Shown: positions 44,405 through 52,885, counted from the stretch's first letter. The stretch: DNA of 64,000 bases from Streptomyces rhizosphaerihabitans (GCF_025399795.1 NZ_JAODTZ010000002.1:248001-312000), one strand, 5' to 3'. Notes: generated by a model from the letters alone, not told the origin. Numbers and translations: made by a program.

Positions 44405-45046
44405 ATGAGGGGCGAACCCAGTTGCCCGAAGTGTGGTGGCCGGGTCAGGGCTCCCGGCCTTTTTGCCGATTCCTGGCAGTGCGATGTGCACGGCATGGTG
44501 CATCCGCTGCAGCCCGTGATCCCGCCCAGCGTCGAGGCCCTCGGTGTGGTCGTGCACCGCGCCCGGGTGCCGGTGTGGATGCCGTGGCCGCTCCCTGTCG
44601 GCTGGCTGTTCACCGGAGCGGCGTTCGCGGGGGACGACCGTAGTGGAGGCAGGGCCACCGCCATCGCCTGCTCGGGGCCCGGACCGCTGGGCGGCATGGG
44701 CGAGCTGATCCTGGTCGCCGAGGAACTGGGTGTCGGTCTCGGCGCGCGCTACGCGGGCATAGACGGACCCGATCCCGGCCCGTACATGAGTGTCGAGAAA
44801 CCGCCTCAGGCGAAGGTCCTCGCGGCGGGCCGGCCCACCCCGCTCTGGCATGTCTCCAGCTCCCCCGACGACCGAGCCGTCTTCGCGGGCGAGGCGCGCG
44901 GGCTGTGGCTGTGGGCCGTCGTCTGGCCCGAACAGACCGGACTGCTCATGTACGACGAACTGGTCCTGACGGATCTGCGTGACGCGGGCGCGGAGGTGGA
45001 CCTGCTGCCGTGCGGCGCGTTGTCGCCGCGCATCCTGGAGCCGTAG
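44405..45046 (+). CDS. Zinc-ribbon DUF6758-like protein
   Basis: A 213-aa protein. The N-terminal CPKCGG...FADSWQCDVHG gives a Cys3-His zinc-ribbon-like module. The rest (PVWMPWPLPVGWLFTGAAFAGDDRSGGRATAIACSGPGPLGGMGELILVAEE) is highly conserved in Streptomyces but has no known function. ATG 44405 is preferred for its conserved MRGEPSCPKCGG start; TTG 44396, closer to the GGGGAGG, is an alternative. It lies 200 bp upstream of, and in line with, the PHP gene, with a repeat-filled spacer between. Confidence 0.82.
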   Translation: MRGEPSCPKCGGRVRAPGLFADSWQCDVHGMVHPLQPVIPPSVEALGVVVHRARVPVWMPWPLPVGWLFTGAAFAGDDRSGGRATAIACSGPGPLGGMGELILVAEELGVGLGARYAGIDGPDPGPYMSVEKPPQAKVLAAGRPTPLWHVSSSPDDRAVFAGEARGLWLWAVVWPEQTGLLMYDELVLTDLRDAGAEVDLLPCGALSPRILEP

Positions 45047-45347
45047 GGCGGCGCAGGGCGGGGACGGTCCCGCTCCGCTGGGCCGGAGTGCGGGCTCCGC
45101 TGGGCCGGGACGCGGGGCTCCATCGGGCCGGGGCGCAGGGCTCCGCCGGGTCTCGTCGCGGGCGCATGCCGGGTTCGCGGGGGACGGTCGACGGGTGCCG
45201 GGTTGGCGGGACGCCGGGTTCGGTGGACGTCGGCTCGGCGGGATCGGTAGGGGGTGCTCAGCCGGTACGGGTGTGACATGAGGGTCCCGGGTTCCCGTTA
45301 TCCTTGAGCGTCCCCGTCCCGTTCCGTCACCGCCTGGAGTCCGCGTA
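45047..45347. other. 301-bp low-complexity spacer with 22-23-bp tandem repeats
   Basis: No gene seen. CTCCGCTGGGCCGG-type units start at 45073, 45095, 45118 and 45141 (periods 22, 23, 23). A GGAG about 8 nt before GTG 45348 serves the PHP gene. Confidence 0.65.
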
Positions 45348-46205
45348 GTGCGCATCGACCTGCACGCCCACTCCACCGCCTCCGACGGTACGGACACCCC
45401 GGCCGAGCTGGTACGCAACGCCGCGGCCGCTGGTCTGGACGTCGTCGCGCTGACCGACCACGACAGCACCCGCGGGTACGCCGAGGCGATCGCCGCACTG
45501 CCCGAGGGGCTCGTTCTCGTCACCGGCGCCGAACTCTCCTGCCGGATCGACGGCATCGGCATGCACCTGCTGGCCTACCTCTTCGACCCCGAGGAGCCCG
45601 CACTGCTCGCCGAGCGCGAACTGGTGCGGGACGACCGGGTGCCGCGCGCCCAGGGCATGATCGCCAGGCTCCGGGAACTCGGCGTGCCGATCACCTGGGA
45701 ACAGGTGGCGCGCATCGCGGGCGACGGATCGGTCGGGCGCCCGCACGTCGCCTCCGCGCTGGTCGAGCTGGGTGTCGTCGACAGCGTCTCCGACGCCTTC
45801 ACCGAGCAGTGGCTCGCCGACGGGGGCCGCGCCTACGTCCCCAAGCACGAGACCGACCCCTTCGAGGCGATCAGGCTGGTCAAGGGGGCCGGGGGTGTCA
45901 CCGTCTTCGCGCACCCGGCCGCCGCCAAGCGGGGCCGCACCGTGCCTGAGTCGGTGATCGCGGAGCTGGCCACCGCGGGCCTCGACGGCATCGAGGTCGA
46001 CCACATGGACCACGAGCCGGCCACCCGGGCACGGCTGCGGGGTCTGGCCTCCGAGCTGGGGCTGCTGGCCACGGGCTCGTCGGACTACCACGGCAGCCGC
46101 AAGACCTGTGTGCTCGGGGAGTTCACGACCGACCCCGAGGTCTACGGGGAGATCACCCGCCGCGCCACCGGGGCGTTCCCGGTACCGGGCGCGGGCGGAT
46201 CCTGA
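45348..46205 (+). CDS. PHP-domain metal-dependent phosphoesterase
   Basis: A 285-aa PHP-superfamily enzyme. Metal motifs are HAHSTASDG (residues 6-14), LTDHDS, the His in VFAHPAAAKRG and the terminal SSDYHGSRK. Similar to YciV/TrpH nucleoside 3',5'-bisphosphate phosphatases and 5'-3' exonuclease-like RNases. GTG 45348 starts the conserved MRIDLHAHS. No operon partner is obvious; marC follows after 525 bp. Confidence 0.9.
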   Translation: MRIDLHAHSTASDGTDTPAELVRNAAAAGLDVVALTDHDSTRGYAEAIAALPEGLVLVTGAELSCRIDGIGMHLLAYLFDPEEPALLAERELVRDDRVPRAQGMIARLRELGVPITWEQVARIAGDGSVGRPHVASALVELGVVDSVSDAFTEQWLADGGRAYVPKHETDPFEAIRLVKGAGGVTVFAHPAAAKRGRTVPESVIAELATAGLDGIEVDHMDHEPATRARLRGLASELGLLATGSSDYHGSRKTCVLGEFTTDPEVYGEITRRATGAFPVPGAGGS

Positions 46206-46730
46206 ACCTCCGGACGTCCCGTACCGGACCGTTCCGTCGGGCCTGTGCCGGTGCCTCTGTCGCTTCCCGCGACTGCGCTGCGGTTGCGGCTGTGCCTGTG
46301 CGGTTGCGGGTGGGTGGGTGCCGATGGGCCGGTGTCATGAGGCCCGTAGGCGAGGCGGCCCGTACGTGAGGCTCGTACGGACCTGGTCGGTGTCGTAAGG
46401 CGCCGGCCGGCCGCCGGGTGGCGTGCACTGGGACTCGTGCCTGGTCGGCCGGATGTCCTGGTCGTCGCCGGTCCGCGGCACGCGTTCCGGGGGGCCGTGT
46501 TCCCGGCCCCGCCCGGCCGGCTGCCGGACGGACCCGCGCCCGCACGGGGCGTACGTCCGGGGCGCACGTCCCGCCCCGCGCTCGGCCGGAACCGTGTTCA
46601 CCGGCCCGTTCCCAGGCACCCGGCACCGCCGGTCGTGCCGCCCTGTTCCGCCCTGCGGAACGACTGCCCGAAACGGTGGCCGGAAGATCCGCCCACCCTC
46701 TCCCACCACCTCGCAAGGCTTCTCTCCACC
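46206..46730. other. 525-bp non-coding spacer between PHP and marC genes
   Basis: Low-complexity GC-rich DNA with a short GT/GC-rich repeat tract near 46265-46320. Possible reading frames here have no recognisable protein signature and several overlap in different frames. It probably contains the marC promoter, but no convincing -10 was seen. Confidence 0.5.
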
Positions 46731-47336
46731 ATGTTCGACGTCGCCGTCTTCGGCTCCCTCTTCGTCACCCTCTTCGTCATCATGGATCCCCCCGGGATCA
46801 CTCCGATCTTCCTGGCGCTCACCGCCGGCCGCCCCGCCAGGGTGCAGCGGCGGATGGCCTTCCAGGCGGTCTGCGTCGCCGGTGGCGTCATCACCACCTT
46901 CGGGCTCCTCGGGCACCAGATCCTGGGCTACCTGCACGTGTCCGTGCCCGCGCTGATGATCGCGGGCGGACTGCTGCTCCTGCTCATCGCCCTCGACCTG
47001 CTGACCGGCAAGACCGACGAGCCGAAGCAGACCAAGGACGTCAACGTAGCCCTCGTCCCCCTGGGCATGCCGCTGCTCGCCGGGCCGGGCGCGATCGTGT
47101 CCGTGATCCTCGCGGTGCAGAAGGCCGACACGGTCGCCACACAGGTCTCGCTGTGGTCCGCCATCCTCGCGATCCATGTCGTGCTGTGGATCGTGATGCG
47201 CTACTCGCTGCTGATCATCCGCGTCATCAAGGACGGTGGCGTGGTACTGGTGACCCGGCTCGCGGGCATGATGCTCTCCGCCATCGCGGTGCAGCAGATC
47301 ATCAACGGCGTCACGCAGGTGATCCAGGGGAGCTGA
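46731..47336 (+). CDS. MarC-family membrane protein
   Basis: A 201-aa six-helix membrane protein of the MarC/UPF0056 family. Typical features are MDPPGITPIFLALTAG near the N-terminus, the middle VALVPLGMPLLAGPGAIVSVIL, and the C-terminal RLAGMMLSAIAVQQIINGV. The name came from the mar locus of E. coli, but a role in drug resistance was not upheld; the transported compound is unknown. ATG 46731 has AAGG about 12 nt upstream. Its 3' end shares sequence with the repeats that follow. Confidence 0.9.
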   Translation: MFDVAVFGSLFVTLFVIMDPPGITPIFLALTAGRPARVQRRMAFQAVCVAGGVITTFGLLGHQILGYLHVSVPALMIAGGLLLLLIALDLLTGKTDEPKQTKDVNVALVPLGMPLLAGPGAIVSVILAVQKADTVATQVSLWSAILAIHVVLWIVMRYSLLIIRVIKDGGVVLVTRLAGMMLSAIAVQQIINGVTQVIQGS

Positions 47337-47337
47337 G

Positions 47338-47560
47338 GGCCTTCCCCGGGCGGTCCAGGAAAGCCGATGACAGGGGGCTGGCGGCCTCCCCCGGGCGGTC
47401 CAGGGAAGCTGACGGCCTTTCCGGGGGGATCCAGGGACCCGACCGGCTTTCTCGGGGTGATCCAGGGACCTTGACGGCCTTCCCCGGGGGGAGCAGGGGG
47501 CTGGCGGCCTCCCCCGGGCGGTCCAGGGAGCGGATGGGTTCCCGGGGCGATCCGGACGGG
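47338..47560. repeat. Degenerate 30-31-bp tandem repeat array, about seven units
   Basis: Units beginning GGCCTTCCCCGGG or close variants start near 47338, 47383, 47414, 47445, 47476, 47506 and 47536. Each contains a GRTCCAGGGA core. The last bases of marC (GTGATCCAGGGGAGCTGA) match the same unit, so the array seems to have grown from the 3' end of that gene. Confidence 0.75.
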
Positions 47561-47583
47561 GCCCATGGCTTCGTCCGGACACG

Positions 47584-47621
47584 CAGAGCCCCGCACGGCA
47601 TCCTCGCCGTGCGGGGCTCTG
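47584..47621. terminator. Bidirectional terminator between marC and 50-aa protein gene
   Basis: A perfect 16-bp stem (47584-47599 with 47606-47621) and 6-nt loop between convergent genes. Confidence 0.9.
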
Positions 47622-47713
47622 AAGTCTGAGCAGCGTCTGCGGTCCGCAACGCCTTTCGGTCCTACGAGGCGCTTTCGATGCGTCCTCGTACGGCGAAGCG
47701 GATGATCGTCGTG

Positions 47714-47866
47714 TTACGAAGCGGTTGAATCGGCCGGGCGGATCCACAGTCGCTGCCCGATGGCGGCGGCCTGCTGAACGATCCGGTTGACGGAGGCGGC
47801 GTCCACGACAGTGCTGTCCACGGGTGTGCCGTCGACATCGTCGAGTCGCATGATTTCGAAGCGCAT
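47714..47866 (-). CDS. 50-aa conserved small protein, likely sigma-R controlled
   Basis: A 50-aa protein starting MRFEIMRLDDVDGTPVDSTV and ending IRPADSTAS. ATG 47866 is preceded by GAAGGGAG on its strand. It has no cysteine, membrane segment or recognisable domain; the middle (ASVNRIVQQAAAIGQRLW) should form a helix. Streptomyces relatives are nearly identical in my memory, implying a conserved role. A perfect GGAAT-N18-GTT promoter lies about 90 bp upstream, pointing to induction by thiol-oxidative stress. An 8-bp hairpin (47921-47945) lies in the leader. Confidence 0.78.
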   Translation of the reverse strand: MRFEIMRLDDVDGTPVDSTVVDAASVNRIVQQAAAIGQRLWIRPADSTAS

Positions 47867-47957
47867 GGGCTTCTCCCTTCGTCTGGTCATCCTCCTGAGG
47901 AGAACTACTTGTGTGTGAAGAGCGAGGCATTGCTGTCCTCGCTCTCGTAGGGAGTCA

Positions 47958-47983
47958 ACGGGATGCGTGTTACAAACATTCCC
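47958..47983 (-). promoter_or_regulatory. Sigma-R-type promoter GGAAT-N18-GTT
   Basis: On the minus strand GGAAT (47983-47979), exactly 18 nt, and GTT (47960-47958). This is the consensus of Streptomyces SigR, the disulphide-stress sigma factor. Transcription would start near 47950 and read into the 50-aa protein gene. Confidence 0.7.
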
Positions 47984-48092
47984 TACGCTAAGGAAACTTT
48001 TCGAGAACCTAATTACTGGCGGGTAGGCCGGGTGGCGGAGACTGAACGGCGCCGGTTGTGTTCGCAGCGTGACCGCCGGGACAATGGGATTG

Positions 48093-48989
48093 ATGAACGA
48101 CGACCACGCGGCGCTCGCCGCCCGCATAGACCGTACGAACGAGCTGCTCCAGCGCATGCTCGCCGAGGTCGCGAAGACCCCTTCCACCCATGCGATCTTC
48201 GTCGACGCCGGATATCTGTACGCGGCCGCGGGGCGGCTCGTCGCCGGCACGGAGGACCGCCGTTCGTTCGACCTGGACACCGAGGGCCTCATCGAGGCGC
48301 TCATCGACCGGGCCCGCACGATCTTCGCGGACAGCCGACTGCTCCGCGTCTACTGGTACGACGGCGCGCGGCGTCGCATCCACACCGCGGAACAGCAGTC
48401 CATCGCCGAACTCCCGGACGTGAAGGTCCGGTTGGGCAACCTGAACGCCAACAACCAGCAAAAGGGCGTCGATTCACTCATCCGGTCGGACCTGGAGTCC
48501 CTCGCCCGGCACCGCGCCATCAGTGACGCGGCGCTGCTCGGCGGAGACGAGGACCTCGTCTCCGCGGTCGAGGCGGCGCAGGGCTACGGCGCCCGGGTCC
48601 ACCTCTGGGGCATCGAGGCGCCCGAGGGACGCAACCAGGCCGAACCGCTTCTCTGGGAGGTCGACAGCCAGCGCACGCTCGACCTCGACTTCTTCAAGCC
48701 GTATGTGGCCAGGCGGACCGCCCAGTCGTACGACCCGACGGCGGCGGTCCGGCCCACCCGGGAGGACGTGCGCTTCGTGGGCGCCCAGATCGCCGCGAAG
48801 TGGCTGGCCGCGCGGGGCCGCGAATCCCTGGTGGAGCTGCTTCCCGGGCACCCCTACCTCCCCGGCTCGGTCGACCAGGACCTGCTGGTCGAGGCCGAGG
48901 GCCTGCTCCAGTACTCCTTGCGCGGACAGTCGGATCTGCGCCGCGCATTGCGGGACGGCTTCTGGGAGCACTTGCAGGCGCAGTACTAG
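48093..48989 (+). CDS. NYN-domain (PIN-like) nuclease family protein
   Basis: A 298-aa protein from ATG 48093; ATG 48084 and GTG 48069 are in-frame alternatives. The NYN/PIN-like acidic residues are in AIFVDAGYLY, QKGVDSLIRSDL and LLGGDEDLVSAVE, with a VYWYDGA segment typical of LabA/DUF88 proteins. These are predicted RNA-binding or RNA-cleaving enzymes. The C-terminal ~90 residues (REDVRFVGAQIAAKWLAARG...) resemble an OST-HTH-like module. The stop codon lies inside a 24-bp tandem duplication. It is divergent from the sigma-R-type promoter. Confidence 0.85.
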   Translation: MNDDHAALAARIDRTNELLQRMLAEVAKTPSTHAIFVDAGYLYAAAGRLVAGTEDRRSFDLDTEGLIEALIDRARTIFADSRLLRVYWYDGARRRIHTAEQQSIAELPDVKVRLGNLNANNQQKGVDSLIRSDLESLARHRAISDAALLGGDEDLVSAVEAAQGYGARVHLWGIEAPEGRNQAEPLLWEVDSQRTLDLDFFKPYVARRTAQSYDPTAAVRPTREDVRFVGAQIAAKWLAARGRESLVELLPGHPYLPGSVDQDLLVEAEGLLQYSLRGQSDLRRALRDGFWEHLQAQY

Positions 48990-49010
48990 GAGCACTTGCA
49001 GGCGCAGTAC
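48965..49010 (+). repeat. 22-bp repeat in tandem (24-bp period) across NYN gene stop codon
   Basis: A 22-bp sequence at 48965-48986 is repeated perfectly at 48989-49010. The stop TAG (48987-48989) lies at the junction, so the second copy encodes EHLQAQY again, after the stop. Confidence 0.85.
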
Positions 49011-49052
49011 CAGGGGCGCGGGCGCCGCACCGGCCAGGGGCTGCCGTTCGGG

Positions 49053-49934
49053 TCAGGTCGCGGGGCGCGAGCGCGTGCTGTCCCAGAAACCGGCCAGAGC
49101 GCGGGCGGTCTCCAGGGGCTGGTCGGCGTTCGGGGAGTGCTCCGCCCCCTCGACGACGGTGCGGTGCGCGTCCAGTCGTACGGCCATGGTGTCCAGCAGG
49201 GAGACCGGCCAGGTGTCGTCGCGCTCGCCGGATATCACGTGCTTCGGGAGGGGGACGGCGGCCAGTTCGGTGACGCGGTCGGGCTCGTCGCAGAGCTGGC
49301 GGCCCGTGGCGACGAGTTGGGCGGGGCTGTTGGCGAGCCAGCGGCGGCGCAGGTCGGCGAGGTCGTCGAGCCCCGCGTCCAGCCCTCCCGTGTCGGTCTC
49401 CTCGGGCGGCTCCATCGCCCGTATCGCCTCCCACACCTCGGCCATGCTCATCACGGCCAGCGCGTCCCGCAACAGCTTGACGCGCTGCTGCTGAGCCGTG
49501 GAGATCTGGGCGGGGCCGGAGGCCATGAGCGTCAGTGAGGCGAACGGCGACGGGTCGACCAGTACCGCGGCGCGGGCGATCTGGCCGCCGAGCGAGTGCC
49601 CCACGAGGTGGACGGGGGCGCCGACGGCGGCCGCCTGCGCGAGCACGTCCTGTGCCAACTCGCTCTGCGCGTAAGCCGTTTCGTCGTCCTGTGGCCCCTC
49701 GGTCTCGAACTGTCCGCGCCCGTCCACGGCCACCGTCCGGTACCCCGCCGCGGCCAACGGCGTGTGCAGCGCGATGAAGTCCTCCTTGCTCCCGGTGAAC
49801 CCCGGCAGCAGCAAGGCGGTCCCCCTGGACTGTCCGTCCGGCACGGCGTCGAGCACGGCGAACTCGCCGCGCGCGGTCGACAGCCGGTAGGCGCGGACAC
49901 CCGTGGGCGGAACGAACGTGTAGGGCCTGCTCAT
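49053..49934 (-). CDS. Alpha/beta hydrolase fold protein
   Basis: A 293-aa cytoplasmic hydrolase. The nucleophile elbow is GHSLGG (VHLVGHSLGGQIARAA), the acid is probably in ISGERDDTWP, and the His in VVEGAEHSPNADQP. The oxyanion region is LLLPGFTGSKEDF. The substrate is unknown. It sits between the NYN gene and the helicase gene without obvious operon partners. Confidence 0.88.
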   Translation of the reverse strand: MSRPYTFVPPTGVRAYRLSTARGEFAVLDAVPDGQSRGTALLLPGFTGSKEDFIALHTPLAAAGYRTVAVDGRGQFETEGPQDDETAYAQSELAQDVLAQAAAVGAPVHLVGHSLGGQIARAAVLVDPSPFASLTLMASGPAQISTAQQQRVKLLRDALAVMSMAEVWEAIRAMEPPEETDTGGLDAGLDDLADLRRRWLANSPAQLVATGRQLCDEPDRVTELAAVPLPKHVISGERDDTWPVSLLDTMAVRLDAHRTVVEGAEHSPNADQPLETARALAGFWDSTRSRPAT

Positions 49935-50036
49935 GCGGAGGAGGCTATCGGGCGCCGGTGACGGCCGCTCGGCGGGGCCGGATCGGTGAAGGCGCCAAAG
50001 GGGACAGGCAAAGCAGGGGCGGAGGCGGCGGAAACG

Positions 50037-50079
50037 CCGATGGCCCGGTCCCCACCGGAAGGGGGGACCGGGCCATCGG
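50037..50079. terminator. Terminator after helicase gene
   Basis: A 17-bp perfect stem (50037-50053 with 50063-50079) and 9-nt loop, 9 bp beyond the helicase stop codon on the minus strand. Confidence 0.9.
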
Positions 50080-50087
50080 GCTGGAGA

Positions 50088-52505
50088 TCAGCTCTCCGTG
50101 GGCTCCGTGGCGACAGCCTTGCGGGTGCGTCGACGGGTGACGGGCTTGGCGTCCGTCTCGTCGGCGGCCTGGGCCGGGATGTCGGCGTCGGCGACGGCCT
50201 TGCGGGTCCGGCGGCGTACGGGCTTGGCGTCCGTCTCCTCGGCGGCGGCCTCGGCCGTGTCCGTGGTGGCGGTCGCGGCCTTGGCCCGGGTGCGCCGGGG
50301 CTTGGTCTCGGCGACGGTCTCGGCGACCTCGGTGGCGGCGGCCTCGACGGTGTCGAGGACGGCCTCCGCGGCCTTGCGGGTGCGTCGACGGGTGACGGGC
50401 TTGGCGTCCGTCTCGTCGGCGGCCTGGGCCGGGATGTCGGCGTCGGCGACGGCCTTGCGGGTCCGGCGGCGTACGGGCTTGGCGTCCGTCTCCTCGGCGG
50501 CGGCCTCGGCCGTGTCCGTGGCGGCGGTCGCGGCCTTGGCCCGGGTGCGCCGGGGCTTGGTCTCGGCGACGGTCTCGGCGACCTCGGTGGCGGCGGCCTC
50601 GACGGTGTCGAGGACGGCCTCCGCGGCCTTGCGGGTCCGTCGACGGGTGACGGGCTTCGCCGGAGCCTCGGTGACCTCGGCGGCCTCCGTGACCGTCTCG
50701 GCCGCGGGCGCCGTCTCGACCGTCTTACGGGTGCGACGGCGGGCCGGCCTGGCCGGAGCCTCGGCGACGACCTCGGCGGCGATGCTCTCGACCACGGCCT
50801 CGGCAGCGGTCACCGCCGCCGTCTCGACAGCGGTCTCGGTGGGTTCGGCGCTCTTCCGGGTCCGGCGACGGCGCGGCGCGGCCGACTCGTCGGTGACCCC
50901 CTCCGCCGTCGCGACGGCGGCTTCCGCGGCCTCGGCCACCGGAGCGGCCACGGCAGCGGCGGCCACCGGCTCGGACCCCGCTGCACCGCGCGTACGGCGA
51001 CGGCGGCGCGGAGTGCGGGGCTCGGTGGCCTCGACGGCCGCGGGAGACTCCCTGGTCACCTCGGGCGACGTGGACGTGGACGCGGACGTCTCGTCCGTCG
51101 ACGCACCGTTGCGCGTACGACGGCGCTGGCGCGGCGTGCGCGCCGGGCGCTCACGTTCGCGCTCGGTGGTCGACGGCGCCGCCGTACGGCCACCGCGGCC
51201 ACGCGGGCCGCCACGGCCACCGGTCTCGCCCAGGTCCTCGACCGCTTCGGCCGCGAGCCCGGCGCGGGTGCGCTCGGCACGCGGCAGGACACCCTTGGTG
51301 CCGACCGGGATGCTCAGCTCCTCGAAGAGGTGCGGGGACGTGGAGTACGTCTCCGGCGGGTTGCCGAAGCCGAGGTCCAGCGCCTTGTTGATCAGCTGCC
51401 AGCGCGGGATGTCGTCCCAGTCGACGAGGGTGATCGCGATGCCCTTGGCACCCGCGCGGCCGGTGCGGCCGATGCGGTGCAGGTACGTCTTCTCGTCCTC
51501 GGGGGACTGGTAGTTGATGACGTGGGTGACACCCTCGACGTCGATACCGCGGGCCGCGACGTCGGTGCAGACGAGGACGTCGACCTTGCCGTTGCGGAAC
51601 GCGCGCAGCGCCTGCTCGCGGGCGCCCTGGCCGAGGTCGCCGTGGACCGCGCCGGAGGCGAAGCCGCGCTGCTGGAGCTGGTCGGCGAGGTCGGCCGCCG
51701 TGCGCTTGGTGCGGCAGAAGACCATGGCCAGGCCGCGGCCGTCGGCCTGCAGTATGCGGGCGACCAGCTCGGGCTTGTCCATGTTGTGCGCGCGGTAGAT
51801 GAACTGCGCGGTGTTGCGGACCGTCGCGCCCGAGTCGTCCGGCTCGGAGGCGCGGATGTGCGTGGGCTGCGACATGTAGCGGCGCGCGAGACCGATGACC
51901 GCGCCCGGCATGGTGGCCGAGAACAGCATCGTCTGACGGCGGGGCGGCAGCATGTTCATGATCTTCTCGACGTCGGGCAGGAAGCCCAGGTCGAGCATCT
52001 CGTCGGCCTCGTCGAGGACGAGCGCCTTGATGTGCTTGAGGTTGAGCTTCTTCTGGCCCGCGAGGTCCAGCAGACGGCCCGGGGTGCCGACGATGACGTC
52101 GACGCCCTTCTTCAGGGCCTCCACCTGCGGCTCGTACGCGCGGCCGCCGTAGATGGCGAGAACGCGTACGTTGCGGACCTTGCCCGCGGTCAGCAGGTCG
52201 TTGGTCACCTGGGTGCACAGCTCGCGCGTCGGGACGACGACGAGAGCCTGCGGGGCGTCGGTGAGCTGCTCGGGCTTGGCCCGGCCCGCCTCGACGTCCG
52301 CGGGGACGGTGACGCGCTCGAGGAGCGGAAGGCCGAAGCCCAGCGTCTTGCCGGTGCCGGTCTTCGCCTGGCCGATGACGTCGCTGCCGGAAAGGGCGAC
52401 GGGGAGCGTCATCTCCTGGATGGGGAAGGGGTTGACGATGCCGACGGCCTCAAGGGCTTCGGCGGTCTCAGGAAGGATTCCGAGGTCTCGGAAAGTCGTA
52501 GTCAG
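50088..52505 (-). CDS. rhlE: DEAD-box RNA helicase with long basic repeat tail
   Basis: ATP-dependent RNA helicase of about 805 aa. Core motifs are the Q motif (IQEMTLPVAL), AKTGTGKT, PTRELCTQV, VLDEADEML, SAT, and HRIGRTGRAG in the first ~415 residues. The rest is a disordered Ala/Glu/Thr-rich tail with many R/K-RRRTRK blocks, likely RNA-binding, including a 255-bp perfect-but-one tandem duplication. The likely start is CTG 52505, with AGAAGAGG 7 nt upstream and the conserved TTTFRDLGILPETAEAL just after. The nearest ATG in frame (52606) would add 34 unconserved residues. Positional match to Rv3211. Confidence 0.92.
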   Translation of the reverse strand: MTTTFRDLGILPETAEALEAVGIVNPFPIQEMTLPVALSGSDVIGQAKTGTGKTLGFGLPLLERVTVPADVEAGRAKPEQLTDAPQALVVVPTRELCTQVTNDLLTAGKVRNVRVLAIYGGRAYEPQVEALKKGVDVIVGTPGRLLDLAGQKKLNLKHIKALVLDEADEMLDLGFLPDVEKIMNMLPPRRQTMLFSATMPGAVIGLARRYMSQPTHIRASEPDDSGATVRNTAQFIYRAHNMDKPELVARILQADGRGLAMVFCRTKRTAADLADQLQQRGFASGAVHGDLGQGAREQALRAFRNGKVDVLVCTDVAARGIDVEGVTHVINYQSPEDEKTYLHRIGRTGRAGAKGIAITLVDWDDIPRWQLINKALDLGFGNPPETYSTSPHLFEELSIPVGTKGVLPRAERTRAGLAAEAVEDLGETGGRGGPRGRGGRTAAPSTTERERERPARTPRQRRRTRNGASTDETSASTSTSPEVTRESPAAVEATEPRTPRRRRRTRGAAGSEPVAAAAVAAPVAEAAEAAVATAEGVTDESAAPRRRRTRKSAEPTETAVETAAVTAAEAVVESIAAEVVAEAPARPARRRTRKTVETAPAAETVTEAAEVTEAPAKPVTRRRTRKAAEAVLDTVEAAATEVAETVAETKPRRTRAKAATAATDTAEAAAEETDAKPVRRRTRKAVADADIPAQAADETDAKPVTRRRTRKAAEAVLDTVEAAATEVAETVAETKPRRTRAKAATATTDTAEAAAEETDAKPVRRRTRKAVADADIPAQAADETDAKPVTRRRTRKAVATEPTES
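50116..50657 (-). repeat. 255-bp tandem duplication inside helicase tail
   Basis: 50116-50370 and 50371-50625 are identical except for one base (near 50265, Thr versus Ala codon). A third partial copy of about 32 bp begins at 50626. Each unit encodes 85 residues and keeps the frame. The near-identity, including third positions, indicates a very recent event or ongoing gene conversion. Confidence 0.97.
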
Positions 52506-52885
52506 GGTGCTGCCTCTTCTGTGTACGCGGTGCGAGGCGAGCGCGGGGGTCGTGTCGGGACCGTGCCGGGGACGTCGGCCGCTCTTGACGGGCGGGCCGA
52601 GTGGCATGGGACCACTGCCGACGCTCGAGCTCTCGTGCCGCTGAGGGTTCCCTCCGGATGTCGTACGCAATGTGCCGTACCGACGTGGAGGGCTGTCGGG
52701 TCGGAGCCGATCGGGCCACCGACCGGGCATCCTCATTCGTGCGGCCCGTCGAATTTACTCGCCGGGCGCATTACCACCATACCCCGGAATCGCGCACATG
52801 CGATGGCCGATTTGGTCACGTAGTCGTCGTCACACTGGTTGACCAGGGGCTTCCCTCGTGCTGTGAGCGGGCTATTGTGCGCTTC

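Larger units (their letters stand above)
47337..47713. other. 377-bp spacer with tandem repeats and terminator
   Basis: No gene recognised. It contains the ~30-bp tandem repeat array (47338-47560) and the 16-bp-stem terminator (47584-47621). Confidence 0.6.

Noticed and set aside
46437..46730. N-terminal extension of MarC
   Set aside because: In-frame but composed of Arg/Pro-rich residues; the conserved protein begins at ATG 46731 with a membrane helix.
47338..47560. Tandem repeats considered as a CRISPR array
   Set aside because: Units are contiguous and degenerate without unique spacers, and no cas gene is near.
49986..52823. Long plus-strand open frame of 945 codons opposite the helicase gene
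   Set aside because: It mirrors the codon bias of the helicase on the other strand and encodes only low-complexity Gly/Arg/Leu/Val; no domain or ribosome site.
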